64,000 nucleotides of DNA, taken from NCBI RefSeq assembly GCF_036323735.1, contig NW_026947409.1:102940-166939 (forward strand). The letters run 5' to 3'. Below the pieces are notes generated by a model that was given only the letters and a program-made list of their open reading frames with translations, made no database searches and was not told the DNA's origin. The DNA comes from Rattus norvegicus. Its lineage: Eukaryota; Chordata; Mammalia; Rodentia; Muridae. A program made the translations under genes and the position numbers. Of this stretch, positions 35,421 to 46,585 are shown piece by piece. Within the stretch, counting starts at the first letter, position 1; each line of letters starts with the position of its first letter.

Positions 35421-36118
35421 CCCTGTGGGAGAGAGACCTCACCGCCTGGTCAGGTGGGCACTCCTGCGGCTGCAGAGCGGAGGAGACCACCATCACTACC
35501 CACCCCTGCCCACATCCCTGGCCCAAGAGGAAACTGTATAAGGCCTCTGGGTTCCTGTAGGGGAGGGCCCAGGAGCGGCAGGACCCCTGCGCCTGAGACA
35601 CCTTCGGAACCTGAAGGAAACAAACCGGATAAACAGTTCTCTGCACCCAAATCCCGTGTGAGGAAGAGCTACAACTACAGAGAGGCAGACACACGTGGGA
35701 AACCAGAAGAAACTGCACTCTGTGCACATCCAGACGCCAGACGAAATCACCAAACACCATCTGGAACCCTGGTGCACGAAGGCTCACAGAAAGAGCAGCG
35801 CAGATCTTCTCATTTGTTGCCGCCTAGGAGAGGTCTTAGGCAGTGCCCCACGAGCAAACTTGAGCCTCGGGACCACAGGTAAGACCAACTTTAATGCTGC
35901 AAGTGAGCTGCCTGGTGAACTCCAGACACAGGCCCACAGGAACAGCTGAAGACATGTAGAGAGGAAAAACTACACGCCCGAAAGCAGAACACTCTGTCCC
36001 CATAACTGGCTGAAAGAAAACAGGAAAACAGGTCTACAGCACTCCTGACACACAGGCTTATAGGACAGTCTAGCCACTGTCAGAAATAGCAGAACAAAGT
36101 AACACTAGAGATAATCTC
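35421..36118 (+). promoter_or_regulatory. L1-B 5' UTR (internal promoter region)
   Basis: GC-rich, collinear with the L1-C 5' UTR (for example 'cgcctggtcaggtgggcact' and 'aggcccacaggaacagctga' in both), lacking about the first 45 bases present in L1-C. In L1s this region holds the internal RNA polymerase II promoter; activity here is not shown. Confidence 0.75.
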
Positions 36119-37174
36119 GTGGCGGGAGGCAAGCGCAGGAACCCAAGCAACAGAAACCAAGACTACATGGCATTATCGGAGCCCAATCCTCCCACCAAAA
36201 CAAACATGGAATATCCAAACACACCAGAAAAGCAAGATCTAGTTTCAAAATCATATTTGATCATGATGCTAGAGGACTTCAAGAAAGACGTGAAGAACTC
36301 CCTTAGATAACAAGTAGAAGCCTACAGAGAGAAATCGCAAAAATCCCTGAAAGAATTCCAGGAAACCACAATCAAACAGTTAAAGGAATTAAAAATGGAA
36401 ATAGAAGCAATCAAGAAAGAACACATGGAAACAACCCTGGATATAGAAAATCAAAAGAAGAGACAAGGAGCTGTAGATACAAGCTTCACCAACAGAATAC
36501 AAGAGATGGAAGAGAGAATCTCAGGAGCAGAAGATTCCATAGAAATCAATGACTCAACTGTCAAAGATAATGTAAAGCGGAAAAAGCTACTGGTCCAAAA
36601 CATACAGGAAATCCAGGACTCAATGAGAAGATCAAACCTAAGGATAATAGGTATAGAAGAGAGTGAAGACTCCCAGCTCAAAGGACAAATAAATATCTTC
36701 AACAAAATCATAGAAGAAAACTTCCCTAACCTAAAAAACGAGATACCCATAGGCATACAAGAAGACTACAGAACTCAAAATAGATTGGACCAGAAAAGAA
36801 ACACCTCCCGTCACATAATATTCAAAACACCAAACGCACAAAATAAAGAAAGAATATTAAAAGCAGTAAGGGAAAAAGGTCAAGTAACATATAAAGGCAG
36901 ACCTATCAGAATCACACCAGACTTTTCGCCAGAAACTATGAAGGCCAGAAGATCCTGGACTGATGTCATACAGACCCTAAGAGAACACAGGTGCAAGCCC
37001 AGATTACTGTATCCTGCAAAACTCTCAATTAACATATATGGAGAAACCAAGATATTCCATGACAAAACCAAATTTACACAATATCTTTCTCCAAATCCAG
37101 CACTAGAAAGAATAATAAAGGGTAAAGCCCAACATAAGGAGGCAGGCTATACCCTAGAAGAAGCAAGAAACTAA
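36119..37174 (+). pseudogene. L1-B ORF1 (one stop, lost start)
   Basis: Encodes the L1 ORF1 RNA-binding chaperone (N-terminal coiled coil, RRM, C-terminal domain) that packages L1 RNA. The initiator position reads GTG at 36119 instead of ATG. An in-frame TAA sits at 36308-36310 after 63 codons, inside the coiled-coil region; otherwise the frame is open to 37174. The downstream 259 codons from 36395 include the E-E-R-I-S-G-A-E-D segment and the R-P-I-R-I-T-P-D-F-S part of the C-terminal domain. The trimeric coiled coil could not be complete. Confidence 0.9.
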
Positions 37175-37179
37175 TCGTC

Positions 37180-38971
37180 TTGGCAACAAAACAAAGAGAA
37201 GAAAAGCACACAAACATAACCTCACATCCAAATATGAATATAACAGGAAGCAATAATCACTATTCCTTAATATCTCTCAACATCAATGGCCTCAACTCCC
37301 CAATAAAAAAACATAGATTAACAAACTGGATACCCAACAAAGACCCTGCATTCTGCTGCCTACTGGAAACACACCTCAGAGACAAAGACAGAAACTACCT
37401 CAGAGTGAAAGGCTGGAAAACAACTTTCCAAGCAAATGGTCAGAAGAAGCAAGCTGGAGTAGCCATTCTAATATCAAATAAAATCAAATTTTAATTAAAA
37501 GTCATCAAAAAAGATAAGGAAGGACACTTCATATTTATCAATGGAAAAATCCACCAAGATGAACTCTCAATCCTAAATATCTATGCCCCAAATACAAGGG
37601 CACCTACATACGTAAAAGAAACCTTACTAAAGCTCAAAACACACATTGCACCTCACACAATAATAGTGGGAGATTTCAACACCCCACTCTCATCAACAGA
37701 CAGATCATGGAAACAGAAATTACACAGAGACGTAGACAGACTAAGAGAAGTCATGAGCCAAATGGACTTAACAGATAATTATAGAACATTCTATCCTAAA
37801 GAAAAAGGATATAACTTCTTCTCAGCTCCTCAGGGTACTTTCTCCAAAATTGACGATATAGTTGGTCAAAAAACGGGTCTCAACAGGTAAAGAAAGATTG
37901 AAATAAGCCCATGCGTGCTATCAGACCACCACGGCCTAAAACTGGCCTTCAATAGCAATAAGGGAAGAATGCCCACATATACGTGGAAATTGAACAATGC
38001 TATACTCAATGATAACCTAGTCAAGGAAGAAATAAAGAAAGAAATTAAAAACTTTTTAGAATTTAATGAAAATGAAGGTACAACATACCCAAACTTATGG
38101 GACACAATGAAAGCTGTGCTAAGAGGAAAACTCATAGCGCTGAGTGCCTGCAGAAAGAAACAGGAAAGAGCATATGTCAGCAGCTTGACAGCACACCTAA
38201 AAGCTCTAGAGCAAAAAGAAGCAAATACACCCACAAGGAGTATAAGGCAGGAAATCATCAAACTCAGAGCTGAAATCAACCAAGTAGAAACAAAAAGGAC
38301 CATAGAAAGAATCAACAGAACCAAAAGTTGGTTCTTTGAGAAAATCAACAAGATAGATAAACCCTTATCCAGACTAATGAGAGGACCCAGAGAGTGTGCC
38401 CAAATTAACAAAATCAGAAATGAAAAGGGAGACATAACTACAGATTCTGAGGAAATTCAAAAAATCATCAAATCTTACTATAAAAGCCTATATTCAACAA
38501 AACTTGAAAATCTTCAGGAAATGGACAATTTCCTAGACAAATATCAGGTACGGAAGTTAAATCAGGAACAGATAAACCAGTTAAACAACCCCTAACTCCT
38601 AAGGAAATAGATAAAGTCATTAAAGGTCTCCCAACCAAAAAGAGCCCAGGTCCAGATGGGTTTAGTGCAGAATTCTATCAAACCTTCATAGAAGACCTCA
38701 TACCAATATTATCCAATTTATTCCACAAAATTGAAACAGATGGATCACTCCCGAATTCCTTCTGTGAAGCCACAATCACTCTTATACCTAAACCACACAA
38801 AGACCCAACAAAGAAAGAGAACTTCAGACCAATTTCCCTTATGAATATCGATGCAAAAATACTCAATAAAATTCTGGCAAACCAAATCCAAGAGCACATC
38901 AAAACAATCATCCACCATGATCAAGTTGGCTTCATCCCAGGCATTCAGGGACGGTTTAATATACGGAAAAC
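37180..38971 (+). pseudogene. L1-B ORF2 (endonuclease and part of RT, broken)
   Basis: ORF2p is the L1 endonuclease/reverse transcriptase. The start position reads TTG at 37180. The endonuclease landmarks are visible: N-I-N-G-L-N (N motif), L-E-T-H-L (catalytic Glu), N-I-Y-A-P-N, G-D-F-N-T (Asp/Asn pair) and S-D-H-H-G (catalytic Asp/His). Stops lie at 37492-37494 (after K-I-K-F) and 37888-37890 (after T-G-L-N-R), both shared with L1-C. A one-base deletion near 38590 ('cccctaactcc' where L1-C has 'ccccataactcc') shifts frame. The sequence ends at the G-R-F-N-I-R-K segment before RT motif A. Confidence 0.9.
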
Positions 38972-39712
38972 GACACCCGCGGATCCCGGCCTGCAGCAGC
39001 TCTCTGCTCCCAGACCGGGTGAGAGAGAGACCCAACCGCCTGGTCAGGTGGGCACTCCTGAGGCTGCAGAGCGGAAGAGACCACCAACACTGCTCACCCC
39101 TGCCCACATCCCTGGCCCAAGAGGAAACTGTATAAGGCCTCTGGGCTCCCGTGGGGGAGGGCCCAGGAGCGGCAGAACCCCTGCGCCTGAGACACCGCCG
39201 GAACCTGAAAGAAACAGACCGGATAAACAGTTTTCTGCACCCAAATCCCGTGGGAGGCAGAGCTAAACCTTCAGAGAGGCAGACAAGCCTGGGAAACCAG
39301 AAGAGACTGCTCCCTGCACACACATCTCGGACGCCAGAGGAAAAAGCCAAAGACCATCTGGAACCCTGGTGCACTGAAGCTCCCGGAAGGGGCGGCACAG
39401 GTCTTCCTGATTGCTGCCGCTGCAGAGAGCCCGTGGGCAGCACCCCATGAGTGAACTTGAGCCTCAGGACCACAGGTAAGACCAAATTTTCTGCTGCAAG
39501 AAAGCTGCCTGGTGAACTCAAGACACAGGCCCACAGGAACAGCTGAAGACCTGTAGAGAGGAAAAACTACACGCCCGAAGGAAGAACACTCTGTCCCCAT
39601 AACTGACTGAAAGAGAGGAAAACAGGTCTACAGCACTCCTGACACACAGGCTTATAGGACAGTCTAGCCACTGTCAGAAATAGCAGAACAAAGTAACACT
39701 AGAGATAATCTG
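38972..39712 (+). promoter_or_regulatory. L1-C 5' UTR (internal promoter region)
   Basis: GC-rich, about 740 bases, starting near 'gacacccgcggatcccgg'. Collinear with the L1-B 5' UTR. The internal promoter role is established for the family. Confidence 0.75.
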
Positions 39713-40786
39713 ATGGCGTGAGGCAAGCGCAGGAACCCAAGCAACAGAAACCAAGACTACATGGCATCATCGGAGCCCAATTCTCCCACCAAAGCAAACA
39801 CGGAATATCCAAACACACCAGAAAAGCAAGATCTAGTTTCAAAATCATATTTGATCATGATGCTGGAGGACTTCAAGAAAGACATGAACACACTTAGGGA
39901 AGCACAGGAAAACATTAATAAACAAGTAAAAGCCTACATAGAGGAATCGCAAAAATCCCTGAAAGAATTCCAGGAAAACACAAACAAACAGTTGAAGGAA
40001 TTAAAAATGGAAATAGAAGCAATCAAGAAAGAACACATGGAAACAACCCTGGATATAGAAAACCAAAAGAACAGAAAAGGAGCTGTAGATACAAGCTTCA
40101 CCAACAGAATACAAGAGATGGAAGAGAGAATCTCAGGAGCAGAAGATTCCATAGAAATCATTGACTCAACTGTCAAAGATAATGTAAAGCAGAAAAAGCT
40201 ACTGGTCCAAAACATACAGGAAATCCAGGACTCAATGAGAAGATCAAACCTAAGGATAATAGGTATAGAAGAGAGTGAAGACTCCCAGCTCAAAGGACCA
40301 GTAAATATCTTCAACAAAATCATAGAAGAAAACTTCCCTAACCTAAAAAAAGAGATACCCATAGACATACAAGAAGCCTACAGAACTCCATATAGATTGG
40401 ACCATAAAAGAAACACCTCCCTTCACATAATTGTCAAAACACCAAACGCACAAAATAAAGAAAGAATACTAAAAGCAGTAAGGGAAAAAGGTCAAGTAAC
40501 ATATAAAGGGAGACCTATCAGAATCACACCAGACTTCTCGCCAGAAACTATGAAGGCCAGAAGATCCTGGACTGATGTTATACAGACCCTAAGAGAACAC
40601 AAATGCCAGCCCAGGTTACTGTATCCAGCAAAACTCTCAATTAACATTGATGGAGAAACCAAGATATTCCATGACAAAACCAAATTTACACAATATCTTT
40701 CTCCAAATCCAGCACTAGAAAGAATAATAAAGGGTAAAACCCAACATAAGGAGGCAGGCTATACCCTAGAAGAAGCAAGAAACTAA
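39713..40786 (+). pseudogene. L1-C ORF1 (stop at codon 3)
   Basis: The usual start ATG is at 39713-39715, but the third codon is TGA (39719-39721; 'atggcgtga' where an intact copy has a Gly or Arg codon). From the in-frame ATG at 39761 the frame is open for 341 codons to 40786, so an N-terminally shortened ORF1p could be encoded. Content: a coiled coil over roughly the first 150 residues (heptad-like K/E/L pattern such as Q-E-N-I-N-K-Q-V-K), then R-S-N-L-R-I-I-G-I-E of the RRM, and R-P-I-R-I-T-P-D-F-S and L-L-Y-P-A-K-L of the C-terminal domain. Whether the downstream Met is used is unknown. Confidence 0.9.
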
Positions 40787-40791
40787 TCGTC

Positions 40792-43700
40792 TTGGCAACA
40801 AAACAAAGAGAAGAAAAGCACACAAACATAGCCTCACATCCAAATATGAATATAACAGGAAGCAATAATCACTATTCCTTAATATCTCTCAACATCAATG
40901 GCCTCAACTCCCCAATAAAAAAACATAGATTAACAAACTGGATACCCAACGAAGACCCTGCATTCTGCTGCCTACTGGAAACACACCTCAGAGACAAAGA
41001 CAGACACTACCTCAGAGTGAAAGGCTGGAAAACAACTTTCCAAGCAAATGGTCAGAAGAAGCAAGCTGGAGTAGCCATTCTAATATCAAATAAAATCAAA
41101 TTTTAATTAAAAGTCATCAAAAAAGATAAGGAAGGACACTTCATATTTATCAATGGAAAAATCCACCAAGATGAACTCTCAATCCTAAATATCTATGCCC
41201 CAAATACAAGGGCACCTACATACGTAAAAGAAACCGTACTAAAGCTCAAAACACACATTGCACCTCACACAATAATAGTGGGAGATTTCAACACCCCACT
41301 CTCATCAACAGACAGATCATGGAAACAGAAATTACACAGTGATGTCGACAGACTAAGAGAAGTCATGAGCCAAATGGACTTAACGGATATTTATAGAACA
41401 TTCTATCCTAAAGAAAAAGGATATAACTTCTTCTCAGCTCCTCAGGGTACTTTCTCCAAAATTGACGATATAGTTGGTCAATAAACGGGCCTCAACAGGT
41501 AAAGAAAGATTGAAATAAGCCCATGCGTGCTATCAGACCACCACGGCCTAAAACTGGCCTTCAATAACAATAAGGGAAGAATGCCCACATATACGTGGAA
41601 ATTGAACAATGCTATACTCAATGATAACCTAGTCAAGGAAGAAATAAAGAAAGAAATTAAAAACTTTTTAGAATTTAATGAAAATGAAGATACAACATAC
41701 TCAAACTTATGGGACACAATGAAAGCTGTGCTAAGAGGAAAACTCATAGGGCTGAGTGCCTACAGAAAGAAACAGGAAAGAGCATATGTCAGCAGCTTGA
41801 CAGCACACCTAAAAGCTCTAGAACAAAAGGAAGCAAATACACCCAGGAGGAGTAGAAGGCAGGAAATAATCAAACTCAGAGCTGAAATCAACCAAGTAGA
41901 AACAAAAAGGACCATAGAAAGAATCAACAGAACCAAAAGTTGGTTCTTTGAGAAAATCAACAAGATAGATAAACCCTTAGCCAGACGAACGAGAGGACAC
42001 AGAGAGTGCGTCCAAATTAACAAAATCAGAAATGAAAAGGGAGACATAACTACAGATTCACAGGAAATTCAAAAAATCATCAGATCTTACTATAAAAACC
42101 TATATTCAACAAAACTTGAAAATCTTCAGGAAATGGACAATTTCCTAGACAGATACCAGTTATCGAAGTTAAATCAGGAACAGATAAACCAGTTAAACAA
42201 CCCCATAACTCCTAAGGAAATAGAAGCAGTCATTAAAGGTCTCCCAACCAAAAAGAGTCCAGGTCCAGACGCGTTTAGTGCAGAATTCTATCAAACCTTC
42301 ATAGAAGACCTCATACCAATATTATCCAAACTGTTCCACAAAATTGAAACAGATGGAGCCCTACCGAATTCCTTCTACGAAGCCACAATTACTCTTATAC
42401 CTATACCACACAAAGACACAACAAAGAAAGAGAACTTCAGACCAATTTCCCTTATGAATATCGATGCTAAAAAACTCAATAAATATCTGGCAAACCGAAT
42501 CCGAGAGCACATCAAAACAATCATCCACCATGATCAAGTAGGCTTCATCCCAGTTTTGCAGGGATGGTTTAATATACGGAAAACCATCGATGTGATCAAT
42601 TATATAAACAAACTGAAAGAACAAAACCAAATGATCATTTCATTAGATGCTGAGAAAGCATTTGACAAAATTCAACACCCCTTCATGATAAAAGTCCTAG
42701 AAAGAATAGGAATTCAAAGCCCATACCTAAACATAGTAAAAGCCATATACAGCAAACCAGTTGCTAATATTAAACTAAATGGAGAGAAACTTGAAACAAT
42801 CCCACTAAAATCAGAGACTAGACAAGGCTGCCCACTCTCTCCCTACTTATTCAATATAGTTCTTGAAATTCTAGCCAGAGCATTCAGACAACAAAAGGAG
42901 GTCAAGGGTATAACGATCCAAAAAGAAGAAGTCAAAATATCACTATTTGCAGATGATATGATAGTATATTTAAGTGATCACAAAAGTTCCACCAGACAAC
43001 TGCTAAAGCTAATATACAACTTCAGCAAAGTGGCTGGGTATAAAATTAACTCAAGTAAATCAGTAGCCTTCCTCTGCATAAAAGAGAAACAAGCCGAGAA
43101 AGAAATTAGGGAAACAACACACTTCATAATAGACCCAAATAATATAAAGTACCTCGGTGTGACTTTAACCAAGCAAGTAAAAGATCTGTACAATAAGAAC
43201 TTCAAGACACTGAAGAAAGAAATTGAAGAAGACCTCAGAAGATGGAAAGATCTCCCATGCTCATTGATTGGCGGGATTAATATAGTAAAAATGGCCATTT
43301 TACCAAAAGCGATCTACAGAGTCAATGCAATCCCCATCAAAATACCAATCCAATTCTTCAAAGAGTTAGACAGAACAATTTGAAAATTCATCTGGAATAA
43401 CAAAAAACCCAGGATAGCTAAAGCTATCCTCAACAATAAAAGGACTTCAGGGAGAATCACTATCCCTGATATCAAGCAGTATTACAGAGCATTAGTGATA
43501 AAAACTGCATGGTATTGGTACAGTGACAGACAGATAGACCAATGGAATAGAATTGAAGACCCAGAAATGAACCCACACACCTATGGTCACTTGATTTTTG
43601 ACAAATGAGCCAAAACCATCCAATGGAAAAAAGATAGCATTTTCAGCAAATGGTGCTGGTTCAACTGGAGGTCAACATATAGAAGAATGCAGATCGATCC

Positions 43701-44670
43701 ATGCTTATCACCCTGTACAAAGATTAAGTCCAAGTGGATCATGGACCTCCACATCAAACCAGACACACTCAAACTAGTAGAAGAAAACTAGGGAAGTATC
43801 TGGAACACATGGGCACTGGAAAAAATTTCCTGAACAAAACACCAATGGCTTATGCTCTAAGATCAAGAATCGACAAATGGGATCTCATAAAACTGCAAAG
43901 CTTCTGTAAGGCAAACGACACTGTGGTTAGGCCAAAACGGCAACCAACAGTTTGGGAAAAGATCTTTACCAATCCTACAACAGATAGAGGCCTTATATCC
44001 AAAATATACAAAGAACTCAAGAAGTTAGACTGCAGGGAGACAAATAACCCTATTAAAAAATGGGTTTCAGAGCTAAAGAAACTATTAACTGCTGAGGAAT
44101 GCCGAGTGGCTGAGAAACACCTAAAGAAATGTTCAACATCTTTAGTCATAAGGGAAATGCAAATCAAAACAACCCTGAGATTTCACCTCACACCAGTGAG
44201 AATGGATAAGATCAAAAACTCAGATGACAGCAGATGCTGGCGAGGATGTGGAGAAAGAGGAACACTCCTCCATTGTTGGTGGGATTGCAGACTGGTACAA
44301 CCATTCTGGAAATCAGTCTGGATGTTCCTCAGAAAATTGGACATTGAACTGCCTGAGGATCCAGCTATACCTCTCTTGGGCATATACCCAAAAGATGCCC
44401 CAACATATAAAAAAGACACATGCTCCACTATGTTCATCGCAGCCTTATTTATAATAGCCAGAAGCTGGAAAGAGCCCAGATGCCCTTCAACAGAGTAATG
44501 GATACAGAAAATGTGGTACATCTACACAATGGAATATTACTCAGCTATCAAAAACAACGACTTTATGAAATTTCTTAGGCAAATGGTTGGAATTGGAAAA
44601 TATCCTGAGTGAGCTAACCCAATCACAGAAAGATATACATGGTATGCACTCATTGATAAGTTGCTATTAG
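40792..44670 (+). pseudogene. L1-C ORF2 (near full length, broken)
   Basis: Start position reads TTG (40792). Endonuclease motifs as in L1-B. In-frame stops at 41104-41106, 41482-41484 (this one only in L1-C), 41500-41502 and 43381-43383. One long open part, 41527-43383 (618 residues), spans most of the RT: motif A S-L-D-A-E-K-A-F-D near 42639, motif B R-Q-G-C-P-L-S-P near 42821, and motif C L-F-A-D-D intact with the Asp pair at 42952-42957. A frameshift near 43790 separates the C-terminal part (43734-44498), which keeps the C-W-R-G-C-G...H-C-W-W-D-C knuckle near 44236-44291. RT core residues are therefore present but the protein cannot be made as one chain. Confidence 0.92.
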
Positions 44671-45375
44671 CCCAAATGCTTGAATTACCCTAGATGCCTA
44701 GAACAAATGAAACTCAAGACGGATGGTCAAAATATGAATGCTTCTCTCCTTCTTTAAAAGGGGAAAAAGAATAACCTTGGCAGGGAAGGGAGAGGCAAAG
44801 ATTAAAACAGAGACTGAAGGTACACCCATTCAGAGCCTGCCCCTCATGTGGCCCATACATATACAGCCACCCAATTAGAGTATGAAGCAAAGAAGTGCAG
44901 ACAGACAGGAGCCGGATGTAGATCGCTCCTGAGAGACACAGCCAGAATACAGCAAACACAGAGGCGAATGCCAGCAGCAAACCACTGAACTGAGAATAGG
45001 ACACCCGTTGAAGGAATCAGAGAAAGAACTGGAAGAGCTTGAAGGCGCTTGAGACCCCATATGTACAACAATGCCAAGCAACTAGAGCTTCCAGGGACTA
45101 AGCCACTACCTAAAGACTATACATGGACTGACCCTGGACTCTGACCTCATAGGTAGCAATGAATATCCTAGTGCGAGCACCAGTTGAAGGGGAAGCCCTG
45201 GGTCCTGCTAAGACTGAACCCCCAGTGAACTAGACTGTTGGGAGGGCGGCAATGGTGGGATGGTTGAGAGGGGAACACCCATAAGGAAGGAGAGGGGGGA
45301 GGGGAATGTTTGCCCAGAAACTGGGAAAGGGAATAACACTCGAAATGTATATAAGAAATACTCAAGTTAAAAAAA
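44671..45375 (+). other. L1-C 3' UTR and tail
   Basis: 3' UTR collinear with that of L1-A (for example 'agccggatgtagatcgctcc' at 44909). Ends in a G-rich polypurine tract at 45238-45305 and the terminus 'ataacactcgaaatgtatat' at 45332 with a short A tail. Confidence 0.85.
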
Positions 45376-46426
45376 AATTCTCAAAAGAAGAGTTGAGCCT
45401 CTTCTGACACTGCAGTCCCCATGACTCTCCCACAAAGAAAGCCTAAATACCCAAAAGGAGAGCAATGCCTGACCTACTCCAGTGAGATGTGCCAATTCTC
45501 ATTCTTAGAATCTAACCAAGGAGTGGAAAATTTGACAATTGTTTTTAAAATGTGACATTCTACAAAAATAGGCAAAAAACTCAGAAATGGCTAATAGATT
45601 AAAAAAAAGAGTTAGAATTATATTGTTAAATGATATTTCCCCAACATCATGTAAATAGATTTTATTTTGCTTCAGTTAATAAAACATGCTATAGGAGGAA
45701 AATTTTAATTTCCTCTTTTTTTTAAACAAAATTTAACTTTTACATCCCCCTACCTATCAGAAAATCAATATTCTTATACTGGAAGATGTGCCAGGCACAG
45801 GTCAAATTTCTAGTATAACCTGTTATTACAATCATCAGTCTTGTCAGTTTCAAATGATGTTCACATCATGCCTGTAAAACACAATGATAAACATGCAGTA
45901 TAACCATAAGGGCAGTGCAATGGTGTAAATAGCTTGGTGATAGCCAACAGCTCTCTAACTTGGCTTAAGTCCTGTTCAATGAAAATCGTTTGTAGTAGAA
46001 ATGTAGCCTTGTATATGACTATTGAAGCTGTGGGTGCGAAGGAGAATTTACAGCCCCTTACTTACTTAAGCCAGTATCATACCTAACAACAATCAAAGCC
46101 ATGTGTCCTTATATACAGAATTAATTACAGTCTCTGGAACAAACATCACAGTAAAAATCCCAGCCATAAAAAATGCAGGATAGTAATTTCAAGCCCAGTC
46201 TCAATGACTATATCTACAAAATGTCACATGATTCAAGGCTGAGGAACATTACCGAAGAGGGAGCATGAAGATTGTAAGAGACTAAAGTTTTCTATGAGAT
46301 GGTGTCTCAATGTAACACCAGAAATTACACTTATATCATCTCACTAAAACTACTGCCTAAACAACAGCTGATGAAGAGAGGGAATGGAGAAGAATGGAAC
46401 TTTAGTTCTCTTTCTGTTTCAAATTC
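45376..46426. other. Unassigned, possibly old repeat near 46080-46400
   Basis: No gene. The part 46130-46330 (for example 'gattgtaagagac') resembles an abundant rodent repeat that I cannot name. It is not the continuation of L1-B ORF2, which matters for explaining the L1-B truncation. Confidence 0.35.
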
Positions 46427-46505
46427 TTCTTCTTCTTCTTCTCCTTCTTCTTCTTCTTCTTCTTCTTCTTCTTCTTCTTCTTCTTCTTCTTCTTCTTCTT
46501 CTTCT

Positions 46506-46582
<77 letters not shown>
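46427..46582. repeat. (TTC)n(TC)n polypyrimidine microsatellite
   Basis: About 36 TTC units with few interruptions, then about 20 TC units, all pyrimidine on the plus strand for roughly 155 bases. The polyserine, polyleucine, polyglutamate and polylysine open frames overlapping it are repeat artefacts. Confidence 0.97.

Positions 46583-46585
<3 letters not shown>

Larger units (their letters stand above)
35421..38971 (+). mobile_element. L1-B: rat-type L1, 5' half only
   Basis: Carries a 5' UTR, ORF1 and about the first half of ORF2, then stops abruptly at 38971 within RT, where the L1-C 5' UTR begins. The usual 3' half and tail are absent, and they do not reappear after L1-C. L1s are normally truncated at the 5' end, so a 3' loss implies deletion, recombination or an assembly misjoin. 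It shares several disabling changes with L1-C (see ORF2), so the two are close relatives or duplicates. Confidence 0.9.
38972..45375 (+). mobile_element. L1-C: full-length rat-type L1 (about 6.4 kb)
   Basis: Complete order 5' UTR, ORF1, ORF2, 3' UTR and A tail. It is the best preserved L1 here but not active, since ORF1 has a stop at codon 3 and ORF2 has several stops and a frameshift. It begins directly at the L1-B break point and ends in 'gaaatactcaagtt' plus an A run at 45366-45375. The sequence after it is not the missing half of L1-B. Confidence 0.93.

Noticed and set aside
35227..35787. Minus-strand frame of 186 codons across L1-A/L1-B
   Set aside because: Crosses the G-rich L1 3' UTR, a CA repeat and the L1-B 5' UTR in antisense; no protein family.
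37866..38435. Long minus-strand frames in the L1 cluster (189 codons here; also 33843-34160, 38745-39521, 39934-40368)
   Set aside because: They are antisense shadows of L1 ORF1, ORF2 and 5' UTR; the same shadows recur in each L1 copy.
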